Source: Dyella_B sp035690825
Lineage (GTDB): Bacteria; Pseudomonadota; Gammaproteobacteria; Xanthomonadales; Rhodanobacteraceae
Direction of reading: 5' to 3'
DNA: 64,000 nucleotides
Assembly: GCF_051954575.1 (NCBI RefSeq)
Contig: NZ_JBQCHP010000060.1
Coordinates: 1-64,000 of the forward strand
Part shown: piece after piece, positions 53,793-61,598 of the stretch
How the letters are laid out: every line of letters starts with the position of its first letter
How positions within the stretch are numbered: the first letter of the stretch is position 1
Notes under the pieces: model-generated
What the model was told of the DNA's origin: nothing
Seen by the model: the letters and a program-made list of their open reading frames with translations, nothing else
Databases searched by the model: none
Made by a program: the position numbers and the translations under genes

Positions 53793-54581
53793 CTAGACGT
53801 CGAACGTAATGGTGCGGATATCCAACAGCGGATATTCACCCGCATCCGTCACCAGCATGCGCTGGCCGGCCCCGACAAAGCAGTCGTCGCCCAGGTCGAT
53901 CCACTCGGTCTTGCGCGCCAGCACCACGTCCGTGTCCTGCGCACGTTCCGAACCGGGATAACGGCACGGCACGAAGCCGATCGCTTCGCCGCCGTTGCTC
54001 CAGGTGATCTGCACCGGCGCCCACACCTTATCGCGCAGATCGGTGGGTGCCTCGAATTTCAATTCGCGGATGCGCGCATACGGCACCCATGCGTAGCCGC
54101 CGTTCACGATCACCTCCAGGCACGGGCCAAAACGCGGGTCCGCGTCGGCCAGCCATTCGAACGGCGTTCCGTCGATGTTGCCGCTTACCGCTTCGGCCTG
54201 CTCGAAGGCTTGTTCGCGCAATGCCAAGGCTTGTACGTAATGTCCTTTGCCAATCAACTGCAGCGATTGCAACAGCAACGCAAGCCACTGCGCAGGCTCG
54301 CCGATCACGGTGGGCAACTGCTCGCCGTCGAGGACGGCGTTGCGCTTCAACTCGCCCTGCAAGGCGCGCTTGTACGCCTCCACCATCAGCGTATTGCCGG
54401 CATCCAGTTCGCCGCTCACTTTCAGCTGTGTTTGCGCACGCTCCCATTGCCCCTGCAGTGCGAGCAGCTGAAACAGGAACACGCGTGCCCGGGCATCGGC
54501 CGGATTGCCGCGTACCTGCGCGGTCAAGCCCTGCAACGCCTCCTCGAGGCGGCCTTCTTTGAGCATGTTTTCGGGAGTCAT
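53793..54581 (-). CDS. tagJ: T6SS accessory protein TagJ (ImpE family)
   Basis: 262 residues. ImpE/TagJ proteins bind the sheath protein TssB and ClpV in several T6SS classes and are typical of the HSI-I type. An N-terminal TPR-like helical part (MLKEGRLEEALQGLTAQVRG, ADARARVFLFQLL) is followed by the ImpE domain (WLADADPRFGPCLEVIVNGG, PVQITWSNGGEAIGFVPCRY). Located between hcp and tssE as in P. aeruginosa. Confidence 0.92.
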   Translation of the reverse strand: MTPENMLKEGRLEEALQGLTAQVRGNPADARARVFLFQLLALQGQWERAQTQLKVSGELDAGNTLMVEAYKRALQGELKRNAVLDGEQLPTVIGEPAQWLALLLQSLQLIGKGHYVQALALREQAFEQAEAVSGNIDGTPFEWLADADPRFGPCLEVIVNGGYAWVPYARIRELKFEAPTDLRDKVWAPVQITWSNGGEAIGFVPCRYPGSERAQDTDVVLARKTEWIDLGDDCFVGAGQRMLVTDAGEYPLLDIRTITFDV

Positions 54582-54848
54582 GTCCTAAGCCCCTGCGTTC
54601 CAGTAGGACGAGAAAGCGCTGCTGCAACACAACAGCGCTCTTCCCTGCGTGCATGAATGGCCACGCATTCGATAGATGCCCATTCGCCTGAGCCGTCATT
54701 CCCGCGAGAACGGAAATGACGTACAGGAAAAATGAAACGTCGTGCGACATGTGAGGGAGCTGCTCGCGCAACCCCACTCACTGACACTTCACCGGCAACT
54801 TGCCCCGGCTGATACCTCGCCGGGGCCAGTGCAACCGTCGAATCCGGC
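54582..54848. other. hcp-tagJ intergenic region with stem-loop and repeat
   Basis: 267 bases without a gene. After the hcp stop is a stem-loop (GCCCCGGC at 54802-54809 with GCCGGGGC at 54819-54826, 9-nt loop) lacking a T-tract; it may stabilise the hcp mRNA or attenuate read-through. A degenerate GTCATTCC-type palindrome lies at 54695-54720. Confidence 0.55.
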
Positions 54849-55352
54849 TTAGGCCTTGGCGACCTGCTGGATGTCGTAGGTGAAGTCCTTGGTGCCGCCG
54901 TCCTTGCCGCCCTTGTCGTCCTGTGGCTGGAACGAGTACTTGAACTTGCCGAAGTGCAGCGTGACGTTTTCGGTGAGGCGATCTTCGCCGCCGCTGCCGC
55001 CGGTGGACAGGGAGGTGATCAGCACGCCTTCGCTCAGCTCGATGGTGAGGAAGTCGGTCTGCTCGCCGGTGGCGTTGGTCACATACAGCGTGGCCTTTTC
55101 GATGCGTGCACCGGTGGCGCAAGCCTGCAGCAGCGCGTTGGAGCAGCCGTCGACGTACTTGGTGATGGAAATATCCTGCACGTGGGCCTTGCCGCCGCTG
55201 GCCGAACCCGCGCCGCTGTGCAGGTCACCGCTGTTGCTCACGCCCCACGACCAGGCCAGGATCGGCACTTCGCCCTTGTGCTTCTTGTGATTGGAAGCGC
55301 CCTTGACCGCTACGCTGCCGCCTTCAAACTTGATATGCATGTCGAATGCCAT
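54849..55352 (-). CDS. hcp: T6SS tube protein Hcp (TssD)
   Basis: Hexameric ring protein that stacks into the inner tube and carries small effectors. 167 residues, normal size. Starts MAFDMHIKFEGGSVAVKG and contains HKGEVPILAWSWGVSNSG and QDISITKYVDGCSNALLQAC, typical of the family. A strong GAGGAGAGG site precedes the ATG. It is separated from tssC by 92 nt and from tagJ by a stem-loop-containing gap, so its expression may be set separately. Confidence 0.96.
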   Translation of the reverse strand: MAFDMHIKFEGGSVAVKGASNHKKHKGEVPILAWSWGVSNSGDLHSGAGSASGGKAHVQDISITKYVDGCSNALLQACATGARIEKATLYVTNATGEQTDFLTIELSEGVLITSLSTGGSGGEDRLTENVTLHFGKFKYSFQPQDDKGGKDGGTKDFTYDIQQVAKA

Positions 55353-55444
55353 AATTCCTCTCCTCGCTGCTCTGATTGATGATGGTCTGATTAATGAGGG
55401 CTACCGCCAACCCGGCGGCTCCTTTTACTGCACTACTTCCTGAT

Positions 55445-56935
55445 TCAAGCCTTCGCCGCCGACGGCAGACGCGAGACCAGGCGCAACGACACTGTTAAAC
55501 CCTCAAGCTGGTAATGCGGCTTGAGATAGAACTTGGAGGTGTAATAGCCGGGCGCGCCTTCGACTTCCTCTACCACCACTTCCGCTGCAGAAAGCGGCTT
55601 GCGTGCCTTGGTTTCTTCGCTGGAGTTCTGCGGATCGCCGTCGATGTACTGGCCGATCCAGTTGGTAAGCCATTTTTCCATCGACTCGCGCGTGCTGAAC
55701 GAGCCGATCTTGTCGCGCACGATGCACTTCAGGTAATGCGCGAAACGGCAGCAGGCGAACATGTACGGCAGACGCGCGGCGAGCGCGGCATTGGCGGTGG
55801 CGTCCGGATCGTCGTATTCCTCCGGCTTGGCCAGCGACTGTGCGCTGATGAAGGCGGCCATGTCGGAGTTCTTGCGATGCACCAGCGGCATCAGGCCCAT
55901 CTTGTCCAGCTCCGCCGAGCGGCGGTCGGTGATGGCGATTTCGGTGGGGCACTTCATGTCCACGCCGCCGTCGTCGGTCGGGAATGTGTGCACCGGCAGG
56001 CCTTCCACCGCCCCGCCCGATTCGATGCCGCGGATGCGCGAACACCAGCCGTATTCCTTGAACGAGCGGTTGATGTTCACCGCCATCGCGTAGGCGGCGT
56101 TCTGCCAGGTGTACTTGGACGAATCGGCGCCGGCGGTGTCTTCCTCGAAATCGAACTCTTCCACCGGATTGGTCTTGGCGCCGTACGGCAGGCGCGCAAG
56201 CGTGCGCGGCATGGCAAGACCGATGTATTTGGCATCATCCGACTCGCGCAGCGAGCGCCATGACGCGTAATCGGGTGTGGAGAAAATCTTGGCCAGATCG
56301 CGCGGGTTGGACAGCTCGTTCCAGCTATCCATGCCCATCAAGGTGGAATTGGCGGCGGCGAAGAACGGGGCATGCGCCGCCGCGGCGACCTGCGCAATGC
56401 CGCCCAGCAGTTCGACATCCTGCGGGCTGTGGTCGAAGTAGTAGTCGCCCACCAGGCAGCCATAGGGCTCACCGCCCAATTGGCCGTACTCTTCTTCGTA
56501 GACCTTCTTGAAGATCGGGCTCTGGTCCCACGCGGTACCTTTGTAGCGCTTGAGCGTCTTGCCCAGTTCCTTCTTGGAGATGTTGAACACACGAATCTTC
56601 AGAAGCTGATCGGTCTCGGTGTTGTTGACCAGGTAATGCAGGCCGCGCCAGGCGCTTTCCAGCTTCTGGAATTCCGCGTGATGCATCACCAGGTTGAGCT
56701 GCTCGCTGATCTTGCGATCGAGCTCCGCTACATAGGCGTTGATGGTCTGGGTAACGTCGTCGGAGACAATGTCCGACTTGTTCAACACCTGCTCGGCCAG
56801 CGTGCGCACGGCCGATTCGACCTCTTCGCGCGCGCGTTCGCTCTTGGGCTTGAATTCCTTGGTCAACAGCGCGGCGAAGTCGCCGGCTTCGACGGTCTGC
56901 ACCGCAGTTTGTTCGGCCAGTTTCTCGGTTGCCAT
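55445..56935 (-). CDS. tssC: T6SS sheath large subunit TssC
   Basis: Large subunit of the contractile sheath. 496 residues, normal size. Contains the expected KLESAWRGLHYLVNNTETD, PYGCLVGDYYFDHSPQDVEL, FFAAANSTLMGMDSWNELSN and RLPYMFACCRFAHYLKCIVRD segments. It starts 6 nt after the tssB stop, so the two are translated together. Confidence 0.97.
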   Translation of the reverse strand: MATEKLAEQTAVQTVEAGDFAALLTKEFKPKSERAREEVESAVRTLAEQVLNKSDIVSDDVTQTINAYVAELDRKISEQLNLVMHHAEFQKLESAWRGLHYLVNNTETDQLLKIRVFNISKKELGKTLKRYKGTAWDQSPIFKKVYEEEYGQLGGEPYGCLVGDYYFDHSPQDVELLGGIAQVAAAAHAPFFAAANSTLMGMDSWNELSNPRDLAKIFSTPDYASWRSLRESDDAKYIGLAMPRTLARLPYGAKTNPVEEFDFEEDTAGADSSKYTWQNAAYAMAVNINRSFKEYGWCSRIRGIESGGAVEGLPVHTFPTDDGGVDMKCPTEIAITDRRSAELDKMGLMPLVHRKNSDMAAFISAQSLAKPEEYDDPDATANAALAARLPYMFACCRFAHYLKCIVRDKIGSFSTRESMEKWLTNWIGQYIDGDPQNSSEETKARKPLSAAEVVVEEVEGAPGYYTSKFYLKPHYQLEGLTVSLRLVSRLPSAAKA

Positions 56936-56941
56936 GATTGC

Positions 56942-57445
56942 TTACTCCCCTTCCGGCTTCGGCGCGGAGGCCAGCGACTGCAGCAGCGCCGGATCGTTGA
57001 TGGCCTGGGCGATCAGCTTTTCCGCGCCGGCCTTGCCGTCCAGATAGGTGCCGAGATTGGCCAGCTGCGTGCGCGCTTCGAGCAGCTTGGCAATCGGCCC
57101 GACCTTGCGCGCGACGGCGGCGGGCGAGAAGTCGTCCATGCTTTCGAAGGTGATGTCCACATTGAGATTGCCCTCGCCGGTCAAGGTGTTGGGCACCGCA
57201 AAGCTCACGCGCGGCTTCATCGCCTGCAGGCGGCTGTCGAAATTGTCGACGTCGATTTCCAGCGCCTTGCGCTCCTCGATCGCCGGCAGCTCGGCGTTGT
57301 TGGCGCCGGAAAGATCGGACATGACGCCCATCACGAAAGGCACCTGGACTTTTTTCTGTGCGCCGTAAACCTCGACGTCGTATTCGATCTGCACACGAGG
57401 CGCGCGATTTCGCGCTATGAATTTCTGACTGCTTTGTTTGGCCAT
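56942..57445 (-). CDS. tssB: T6SS sheath small subunit TssB
   Basis: Small sheath subunit. 167 residues, normal size. Starts MAKQSSQKFIARNRAPRVQI and contains VPFVMGVMSDLSG and an RKALEIDVDNFDSRLQAMKP segment. AAGGAG lies 9 nt before the ATG. As the first core gene of the tssB-to-tssG block it probably follows the main promoter. tssA, which precedes tssB in HSI-I, is not found upstream. Confidence 0.97.
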   Translation of the reverse strand: MAKQSSQKFIARNRAPRVQIEYDVEVYGAQKKVQVPFVMGVMSDLSGANNAELPAIEERKALEIDVDNFDSRLQAMKPRVSFAVPNTLTGEGNLNVDITFESMDDFSPAAVARKVGPIAKLLEARTQLANLGTYLDGKAGAEKLIAQAINDPALLQSLASAPKPEGE

Positions 57446-57886
57446 TACGACGTCTCCTTGTAAAGGATCAAAAACTACAGTGGTGCTGCGCTTTCATTCC
57501 AATCCACCCGCCGGGTCCAGCGGTTTACAGCCAAATGACAGGCGTGAGTCACCCGACGGAGCAAAACTTGCAACCGACAACCAAAATGAAACGTAGCGGC
57601 GTGTGCGGCTCCCCCCGGGGCCTGCATGGCGGTTGCGGAGCGCGCCGCAACGGCCGCATGACCGTGCGTTACGACGCGTAAGAAAGAGTCCCTGTTACCG
57701 GCGTAAATCTATGCCCAATCACGGCAACTGGCAACGCTTGTCTTGCGTCGTGAAAGTACGGTGAAAAACCGCTGCTGTTTCAGACATATGTATGACAACC
57801 CCCTGATTAATCGCGAATACCGTTTTGAGATTTGGGCCTTGAACTGCGCTTTGAGCCATCGATATCCTGCCGACGCGACACCCTCG
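57446..57886. other. Upstream region of tssB, probable main T6SS promoter region
   Basis: About 440 bases with no supported gene between tssB and the exported immunity candidate. No sigma-54 (GG-N10-GC) element was found and no clear sigma-70 pair was identified. Short frames here are shadows. Confidence 0.45.
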
Positions 57887-58456
57887 TCATGGATGGGCCG
57901 CATCATCAATACCTTGCAACTGGATCGGCTCTTCCTCGTAACGCCCGAGGCCAAGCTGTTTCATCAGCGCCGACATGCGCGGCCCTCCATGCGGCAGGCC
58001 CGCAGTGAGTTCCTTGCCTTCCGGATCGAACAGGCGTCCCCACTCGCGCGAAGTACCTTCGCAATCGGGCTGCAGGTCGCTTTCCGTGCAGACGTACGAC
58101 ACGTAAATGTATGTTTTGCCATTGGCGGCCATCAGGCACGCCCAGCCGCTCGCAGCCGCATCCAGAACCGGCGTGTCTTTCAAGAATGGTTGACGCAATG
58201 GGCGGCCATCGTGGTGCAACACCATGGAACCGTTCGTCCCTGGCCGTTGCAGCGTGATGCGCTGCGAAAGCGGCTGGAAGTCCTGATCAGGCACATCCAG
58301 ATACACCGTTTCGGCCATCAGGCTGGCGCCACCGCAGCTAAGGTGGCCGATAGCCGTGGTTCGCTTGGGCGGCGCAGGTTGAGGGCTCGCCTGCACATGC
58401 GAAACGCTCAGCATGGCGGCAAGACCAAGACAAACAACGGCACTGATGATGTTCAT
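57887..58456 (-). CDS. Exported protein, candidate immunity to the GH104 lysozyme
   Basis: 189 residues. The ATG at 58456 overlaps the lysozyme stop (ATGA), giving translational coupling, and yields a clean signal peptide (about 1-23, ending SVSHVQA). The mature protein has several cysteines (LSCGG, WACLM, YVCTESD, QPDCEG) and looks periplasmic. Its export and coupling to a cell-wall hydrolase without signal peptide suggest it protects the producer's own wall. No known lysozyme-inhibitor family is recognised. Confidence 0.75.
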   Translation of the reverse strand: MNIISAVVCLGLAAMLSVSHVQASPQPAPPKRTTAIGHLSCGGASLMAETVYLDVPDQDFQPLSQRITLQRPGTNGSMVLHHDGRPLRQPFLKDTPVLDAAASGWACLMAANGKTYIYVSYVCTESDLQPDCEGTSREWGRLFDPEGKELTAGLPHGGPRMSALMKQLGLGRYEEEPIQLQGIDDAAHP

Positions 58457-58902
58457 CGCGCTCTTTCCTCGTTGGCGTACTCGGAAAAGCGTCTGCGTGC
58501 CTCGTCCATCGTCATCTTCGATTGCGAGCCGCCAGGCAGCGACGTCCACTCCTTGCGCAAGAGCGGAATGGCCATCTCGATGTCGCCTTGCTTCACGTAG
58601 CCGAGCGCATGCCGGCTGCGCAATTTCTCGACCGCCAGCTTGTCCTGCGATGCCTTGGAAAAATCGATGACGATGCCGCGCTCCCTGGCTTCCTTCCATG
58701 TCGCGTAGAGGATCTGATAGGCGCCGGCTGCGGTCGAGGTGCGACCCCACGCGGTGACTGCGCGATCCGGATGCTTGCTGGTGTCGGTGAAACGCTGCTG
58801 GCCGCCGTAGAGCAGGAAGTACACGTCGTCGCTATCGGAATGGTGTTCCGCAAAGCGGATCAACCTCAAGAACGCGGCCACGTAAATGTCTTCGTCGGTC
58901 AT
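58453..58902 (-). CDS. Lambda-R-like lysozyme (GH104), putative T6SS effector
   Basis: 149 residues. It aligns along most of its length with the phage lambda R lytic transglycosylase: FTDTSKHPDRAVTAWGRTST, AGAYQILYATWKEAR, IDFSKASQDKLAVEKLRSR and GDIEMAIPLLRKEWTSLPGG. Glu19 (RFAEHH) matches the lambda R catalytic Glu19. No signal peptide and no holin or other phage genes nearby. An exported partner follows by ATGA overlap, and the pair adjoins the tssB end of the T6SS cluster, so delivery as an anti-wall effector is likely. A phage remnant is the alternative. Confidence 0.88.
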   Translation of the reverse strand: MTDEDIYVAAFLRLIRFAEHHSDSDDVYFLLYGGQQRFTDTSKHPDRAVTAWGRTSTAAGAYQILYATWKEARERGIVIDFSKASQDKLAVEKLRSRHALGYVKQGDIEMAIPLLRKEWTSLPGGSQSKMTMDEARRRFSEYANEERAR

Positions 58903-59138
58903 ATCATCCCTAACACACCATCCTGCACGCTTCGCTCACTGCCGGCCGACCGGCGCAGCAGCGGCTGCGCCCAACTCCCTACGCAGGATGCGGAATGTAC
59001 CGACAAACCAAAAACTTGCACAAGTGCCTGTGAGCCAGTCCACGGCGCCCCTCGACGTCGCGAACACCTGCCAGTCACCGTCGAACGACGGCTGGACAGT
59101 TACTTTCCAGCCCCCGTTTGAAAGCCGGAGTCGCCCCC
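58903..59138. other. Gap between the lysozyme gene and the plus-strand SnoaL-like gene
   Basis: 236 bases. A minus-strand frame here (ending at 58936) has no recognisable product and overlaps the divergent gene; it is not called. Divergent promoters are expected in this interval but were not identified. Confidence 0.35.
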
Positions 59139-59555
59139 ATGGAGCATGCCGCCTCGCCCGTCGAACATATGTATTTCGCGTGGAACGATGCGCTTTCTCG
59201 CAACGACGCTGAAGCGCTGCTTGCGCTCTACGCACGCGACGCCGTGCTGGAAAGCCCGCTCATTCCGCACCTGCTCGGCATGAAGAGCGGCGTGTTGCGC
59301 GGACACGAGCAGATTCGCCCGCTGTTCGCCCAACTGGCCGAGCGCAAGCCGCCGGTGCGGCAGTATTACCGCACGCCGTATCTTACCGACGGCAAGCGAC
59401 TGATCTGGGAATATCCGCGCGATGCTGGTAAGGGCGAGCAGATGGATTTCTGCGAGGTGATGGAGCTCAACGACCAAGGCCTGATCCAGTGGCACCACGT
59501 GTACTGGGGCTGGTTCGGTTTTGGCGTACTTCAACGCAACGAATATCACCGTTGA
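59139..59555 (+). CDS. SnoaL-like/NTF2-like small protein
   Basis: 138 residues from the ATG at 59139, supported by GGAG 8 nt upstream; an in-frame TTG at 59118 is weaker. The sequence fits a cone-shaped NTF2/SnoaL fold: an N-terminal helix (YFAWNDALSRNDAEALLALY) followed by DAVLESPLIPHLLG, RGHEQIRPLFAQL and strands ending IQWHHVYWGWFGF. Such proteins include isomerases, hydrolases and ligand-binding scaffolds; the substrate cannot be inferred. Unlinked to the T6SS by orientation. Confidence 0.85.
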   Translation: MEHAASPVEHMYFAWNDALSRNDAEALLALYARDAVLESPLIPHLLGMKSGVLRGHEQIRPLFAQLAERKPPVRQYYRTPYLTDGKRLIWEYPRDAGKGEQMDFCEVMELNDQGLIQWHHVYWGWFGFGVLQRNEYHR

Positions 59556-59571
59556 CCGCAAACCAACCGAT

Positions 59572-59802
59572 TCAGACTTCGGTCTTCGCCTCGGGCACAT
59601 AGCGATGATTTTTCACTAGTGCGGGGTCCACTTCGAGCGGCCGCGAAAAATCGGCGACCAACGAAGCATCCGGTTTGAAATGTTCGCGCTCCAGCGCCTC
59701 CCAGGTGAGCCAGACGCTGGAATGTTCGGAGCCCGACCTGACGGATGGCGAACGAACATGGCACGGATAAACGGTCAGGGTGGGCTTGATGCGTGTGTGC
59801 AT
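59572..59802 (-). CDS. Small hypothetical protein
   Basis: 76 residues, basic at the N-terminus (MHTRIKPTLTVYPCHVRS), no signal peptide, no recognised family. GGGAAA lies shortly before the ATG. It converges with the SnoaL-like gene (16-nt gap). Could be a small conserved cytoplasmic protein; not certain. Confidence 0.5.
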   Translation of the reverse strand: MHTRIKPTLTVYPCHVRSPSVRSGSEHSSVWLTWEALEREHFKPDASLVADFSRPLEVDPALVKNHRYVPEAKTEV

Positions 59803-59931
59803 AGGCGTTTCCCATCGACATGAAGCGGCCGGCCCTGTCGGGCCGAACGGGATAACGACGTTACCGCGATTTCAATGCCGATTGCCAGGGCCGTCGACGT
59901 ACCGCAGGTTTTGCGTATTCGCGAGCAACGA

Positions 59932-60195
59932 TTATTTAAGGTAACTCCTGAGCACGGCGATTACCGGCGCAAGTTCTTCGACGTGGGCTGCGTCATCTCC
60001 GTGCAAATGAGAACGCAGATGCCCTTCCAATACTTCCAGGATCAAGCCGTTCACCGCACCGCGCACCGCCGCAAGCTGCTGCAGCACAGCGCCGCATTCG
60101 GCGTCCTCGCTTAACGCGCGCTCCAGCGACTGCACCTGCCCGCCAATGCGTCGAACACGCGCCAGCAGTTTCTTGTCCTGTTTTACGTGCGACAT
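59932..60195 (-). CDS. dmeR: RcnR/FrmR-family metal-responsive repressor
   Basis: 87-residue all-helical DNA-binding repressor of the CsoR/RcnR/FrmR family. His3, Cys34, His59 and His63 match the His-Cys-His-His site used by nickel/cobalt-sensing RcnR/DmeR members. Typical motifs are RVRRIGGQVQSLERAL and AVRGAVNGLILEVLEGHL. It is transcribed divergently from the cation efflux gene, and a G-tract inverted repeat lies between them. The symbol follows from pairing with a DmeF-like transporter; a FrmR-type formaldehyde sensor is the main alternative but has a different neighbour. Confidence 0.85.
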   Translation of the reverse strand: MSHVKQDKKLLARVRRIGGQVQSLERALSEDAECGAVLQQLAAVRGAVNGLILEVLEGHLRSHLHGDDAAHVEELAPVIAVLRSYLK

Positions 60196-60210
60196 GGGAA
60201 GGCCCTCGAT

Positions 60211-60227
60211 ATACTGGGGGCCAGTAT
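60211..60227. promoter_or_regulatory. Operator for the RcnR/DmeR-type repressor
   Basis: Perfect inverted repeat ATACTGG-GGG-CCAGTAT, containing TACT followed by a G-tract and AGTA, the known pattern of RcnR-family operators. It lies in the 48-nt gap between the divergent repressor and transporter starts and could control both. Confidence 0.8.
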
Positions 60228-60243
60228 AAGTCCGGAGAGGCCG

Positions 60244-61182
60244 GTGAACGATACACTCGGCATGGCGCACAGCCATCAGTTCAACCCAGGCAATGTTCGC
60301 GGGGAAAAACGCACCCGCACGGTGGTGCTGATCACCGCGGCGATGATGGTGGTGGAAATCATCGGCGGCTACACGCTCAACTCCATGGCCTTGCTCGCCG
60401 ATGGCTGGCATATGAGTTCGCACGCGCTGGCCATGGGCATGTCGCTACTGGCGTATGTGCTGGCCAGGCGTTACGCCAACGATCCGCGTTTCACCTTCGG
60501 CACCTGGAAAGTGGAAATCCTGGGCGGTTTCAGCAGCGCGCTGATGCTGGCGGTGGTGGCTGCGCTGATGCTGTATCAATCGATGGAACGGCTGCTGACG
60601 CCGGGGCCGATCCATTATGACGAGGCGGTCGTCATCGGCGTGATCGGCCTGCTCGTCAACGTGGTGTGCGCATGGCTGTTGCGGGATGAGCATGATCATC
60701 ACGGGCACGGTCATCAGCACACGCATGAGCATGAGCATGCGCATCATCATCACCATCACGACGTCAATCTGCGCTCCGCCTATATCCATGTGATCGCCGA
60801 CGCCGCGACCTCGCTGCTGGCCATCGTCGCGCTATTGGGCGGCAAGCTTTACGGCGCCGCGTGGCTGGATCCGGTGATGGGCGTGGTGGGTTCCTTCCTG
60901 GTGGGGCGCTGGGCGGTGAGTTTGCTGCGCGAATCAGGGCGCATCCTGCTGGATGCGGAGATGGACGCGCCGGTAGTGCAAGAAATTCGCGAAGTCGTGG
61001 CCGCGCAATTGCCCGCAGCGTATATCTGCGACCTGCATGTATGGCGCGTCGCGCGCGGCAGCTATGCATGCATCCTGGGCATCGTCACCAGCGAACCGGT
61101 TTCGCCTGCCCAAGTGCGCAGGCATCTGTCGGTGCATGAGGAACTGGTGCATGTGACGGTGGAGATTCAGAAGGCGGCTTGA
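60244..61182 (+). CDS. dmeF: Cation diffusion facilitator, DmeF type (Co/Ni efflux)
   Basis: Proton-coupled exporter of divalent metal, probably cobalt and nickel. 312 residues from a GTG at 60244 with GGAGAG upstream; an ATG at 60262 is the alternative. Six membrane helices. The first site includes ALLADGWHMSSHAL (Asp53), and a later helix has HVIADAATS (His182, Asp186). A long His-rich cytosolic loop (about residues 149-172) typical of DmeF lies between helices 4 and 5. The C-terminal cytoplasmic domain (about 235-312) ends HEELVHVTVEIQKAA. Divergent from its likely repressor with a shared operator. Confidence 0.93.
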   Translation: MNDTLGMAHSHQFNPGNVRGEKRTRTVVLITAAMMVVEIIGGYTLNSMALLADGWHMSSHALAMGMSLLAYVLARRYANDPRFTFGTWKVEILGGFSSALMLAVVAALMLYQSMERLLTPGPIHYDEAVVIGVIGLLVNVVCAWLLRDEHDHHGHGHQHTHEHEHAHHHHHHDVNLRSAYIHVIADAATSLLAIVALLGGKLYGAAWLDPVMGVVGSFLVGRWAVSLLRESGRILLDAEMDAPVVQEIREVVAAQLPAAYICDLHVWRVARGSYACILGIVTSEPVSPAQVRRHLSVHEELVHVTVEIQKAA

Positions 61183-61202
61183 GCATTCCGGCCCTCGGCA
61201 TC

Positions 61203-61276
61203 GTGGGTTGGGGCGCAACCCCCAACGTCCCCATGCACGCATGCATCTCGGTATTGGGATTTGCACCCCAACCTGC
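61203..61276. repeat. Palindromic repeat downstream of dmeF
   Basis: Slightly diverged copy of the intergenic palindrome (GTGGGTTGGGGCGCAACC ... TTGCACCCCAACCTGC) between the dmeF stop and the terminator of the convergent small gene. Confidence 0.85.
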
Positions 61277-61284
61277 GCACGCAT

Positions 61285-61312
61285 AAAAAAGCCGCGCCAC
61301 ATGGCGCGGCTT
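61285..61312 (-). terminator. Intrinsic terminator of the small secreted-protein gene
   Basis: GCCGCGCCA and TGGCGCGGC form a 9-bp GC-rich stem (61291-61310), followed on the minus strand by six T residues. It lies 22 nt after the stop of the gene ending at 61335. Confidence 0.9.
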
Positions 61313-61334
61313 CGCAACATTTCAAAAAATGGCG

Positions 61335-61598
61335 TTAATGCTTGCCGTGGCTCTTGGTATGGCTCTTGCCGTGCGTCGTGCCGGTCACGCCCTTCCCTTT
61401 GGCCTTATCCTGCGCCACGTCGCTCACCGCGGGACCGACGCGGGTATCGCTGGCCCTCGACTGCGCGGCCATCGCGGACACGGAATCGCCGTGGCTGTCC
61501 CGGCTCATTGCGCCGCCTGCGCCGTGGCCGTGTTGGGGGGCGGCGAATGCGCTCGTGGCAAGGCCCAATGCCAGGGCGGCAAGAAGCATGGTACGCAT
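61335..61598 (-). CDS. Small secreted protein, unknown
   Basis: 87 residues with a clear signal peptide (about 1-19, MRTMLLAALALGLATSAFA). The mature part is short, polar and low-complexity, with His/Gly/Lys-rich ends (QHGHGAGGAMS at the start, GKSHTKSHGKH at the end), so metal binding is possible. GAGGTG precedes the ATG and a strong terminator follows the stop, so it is a monocistronic unit. Neighbouring a metal efflux system is suggestive but not proof of a metal role. Confidence 0.75.
   Translation of the reverse strand: MRTMLLAALALGLATSAFAAPQHGHGAGGAMSRDSHGDSVSAMAAQSRASDTRVGPAVSDVAQDKAKGKGVTGTTHGKSHTKSHGKH

Noticed and set aside
57446..57720. Sigma-54 promoter upstream of tssB
   Set aside because: Searched by eye on the minus strand for TGGCAC-N5-TTGC; no acceptable match.
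58936..59235. Minus-strand 99-codon frame upstream of the lysozyme
   Set aside because: It overlaps the start of the plus-strand SnoaL-like gene, has an Arg-rich unlikely N-terminus and no recognisable domain.
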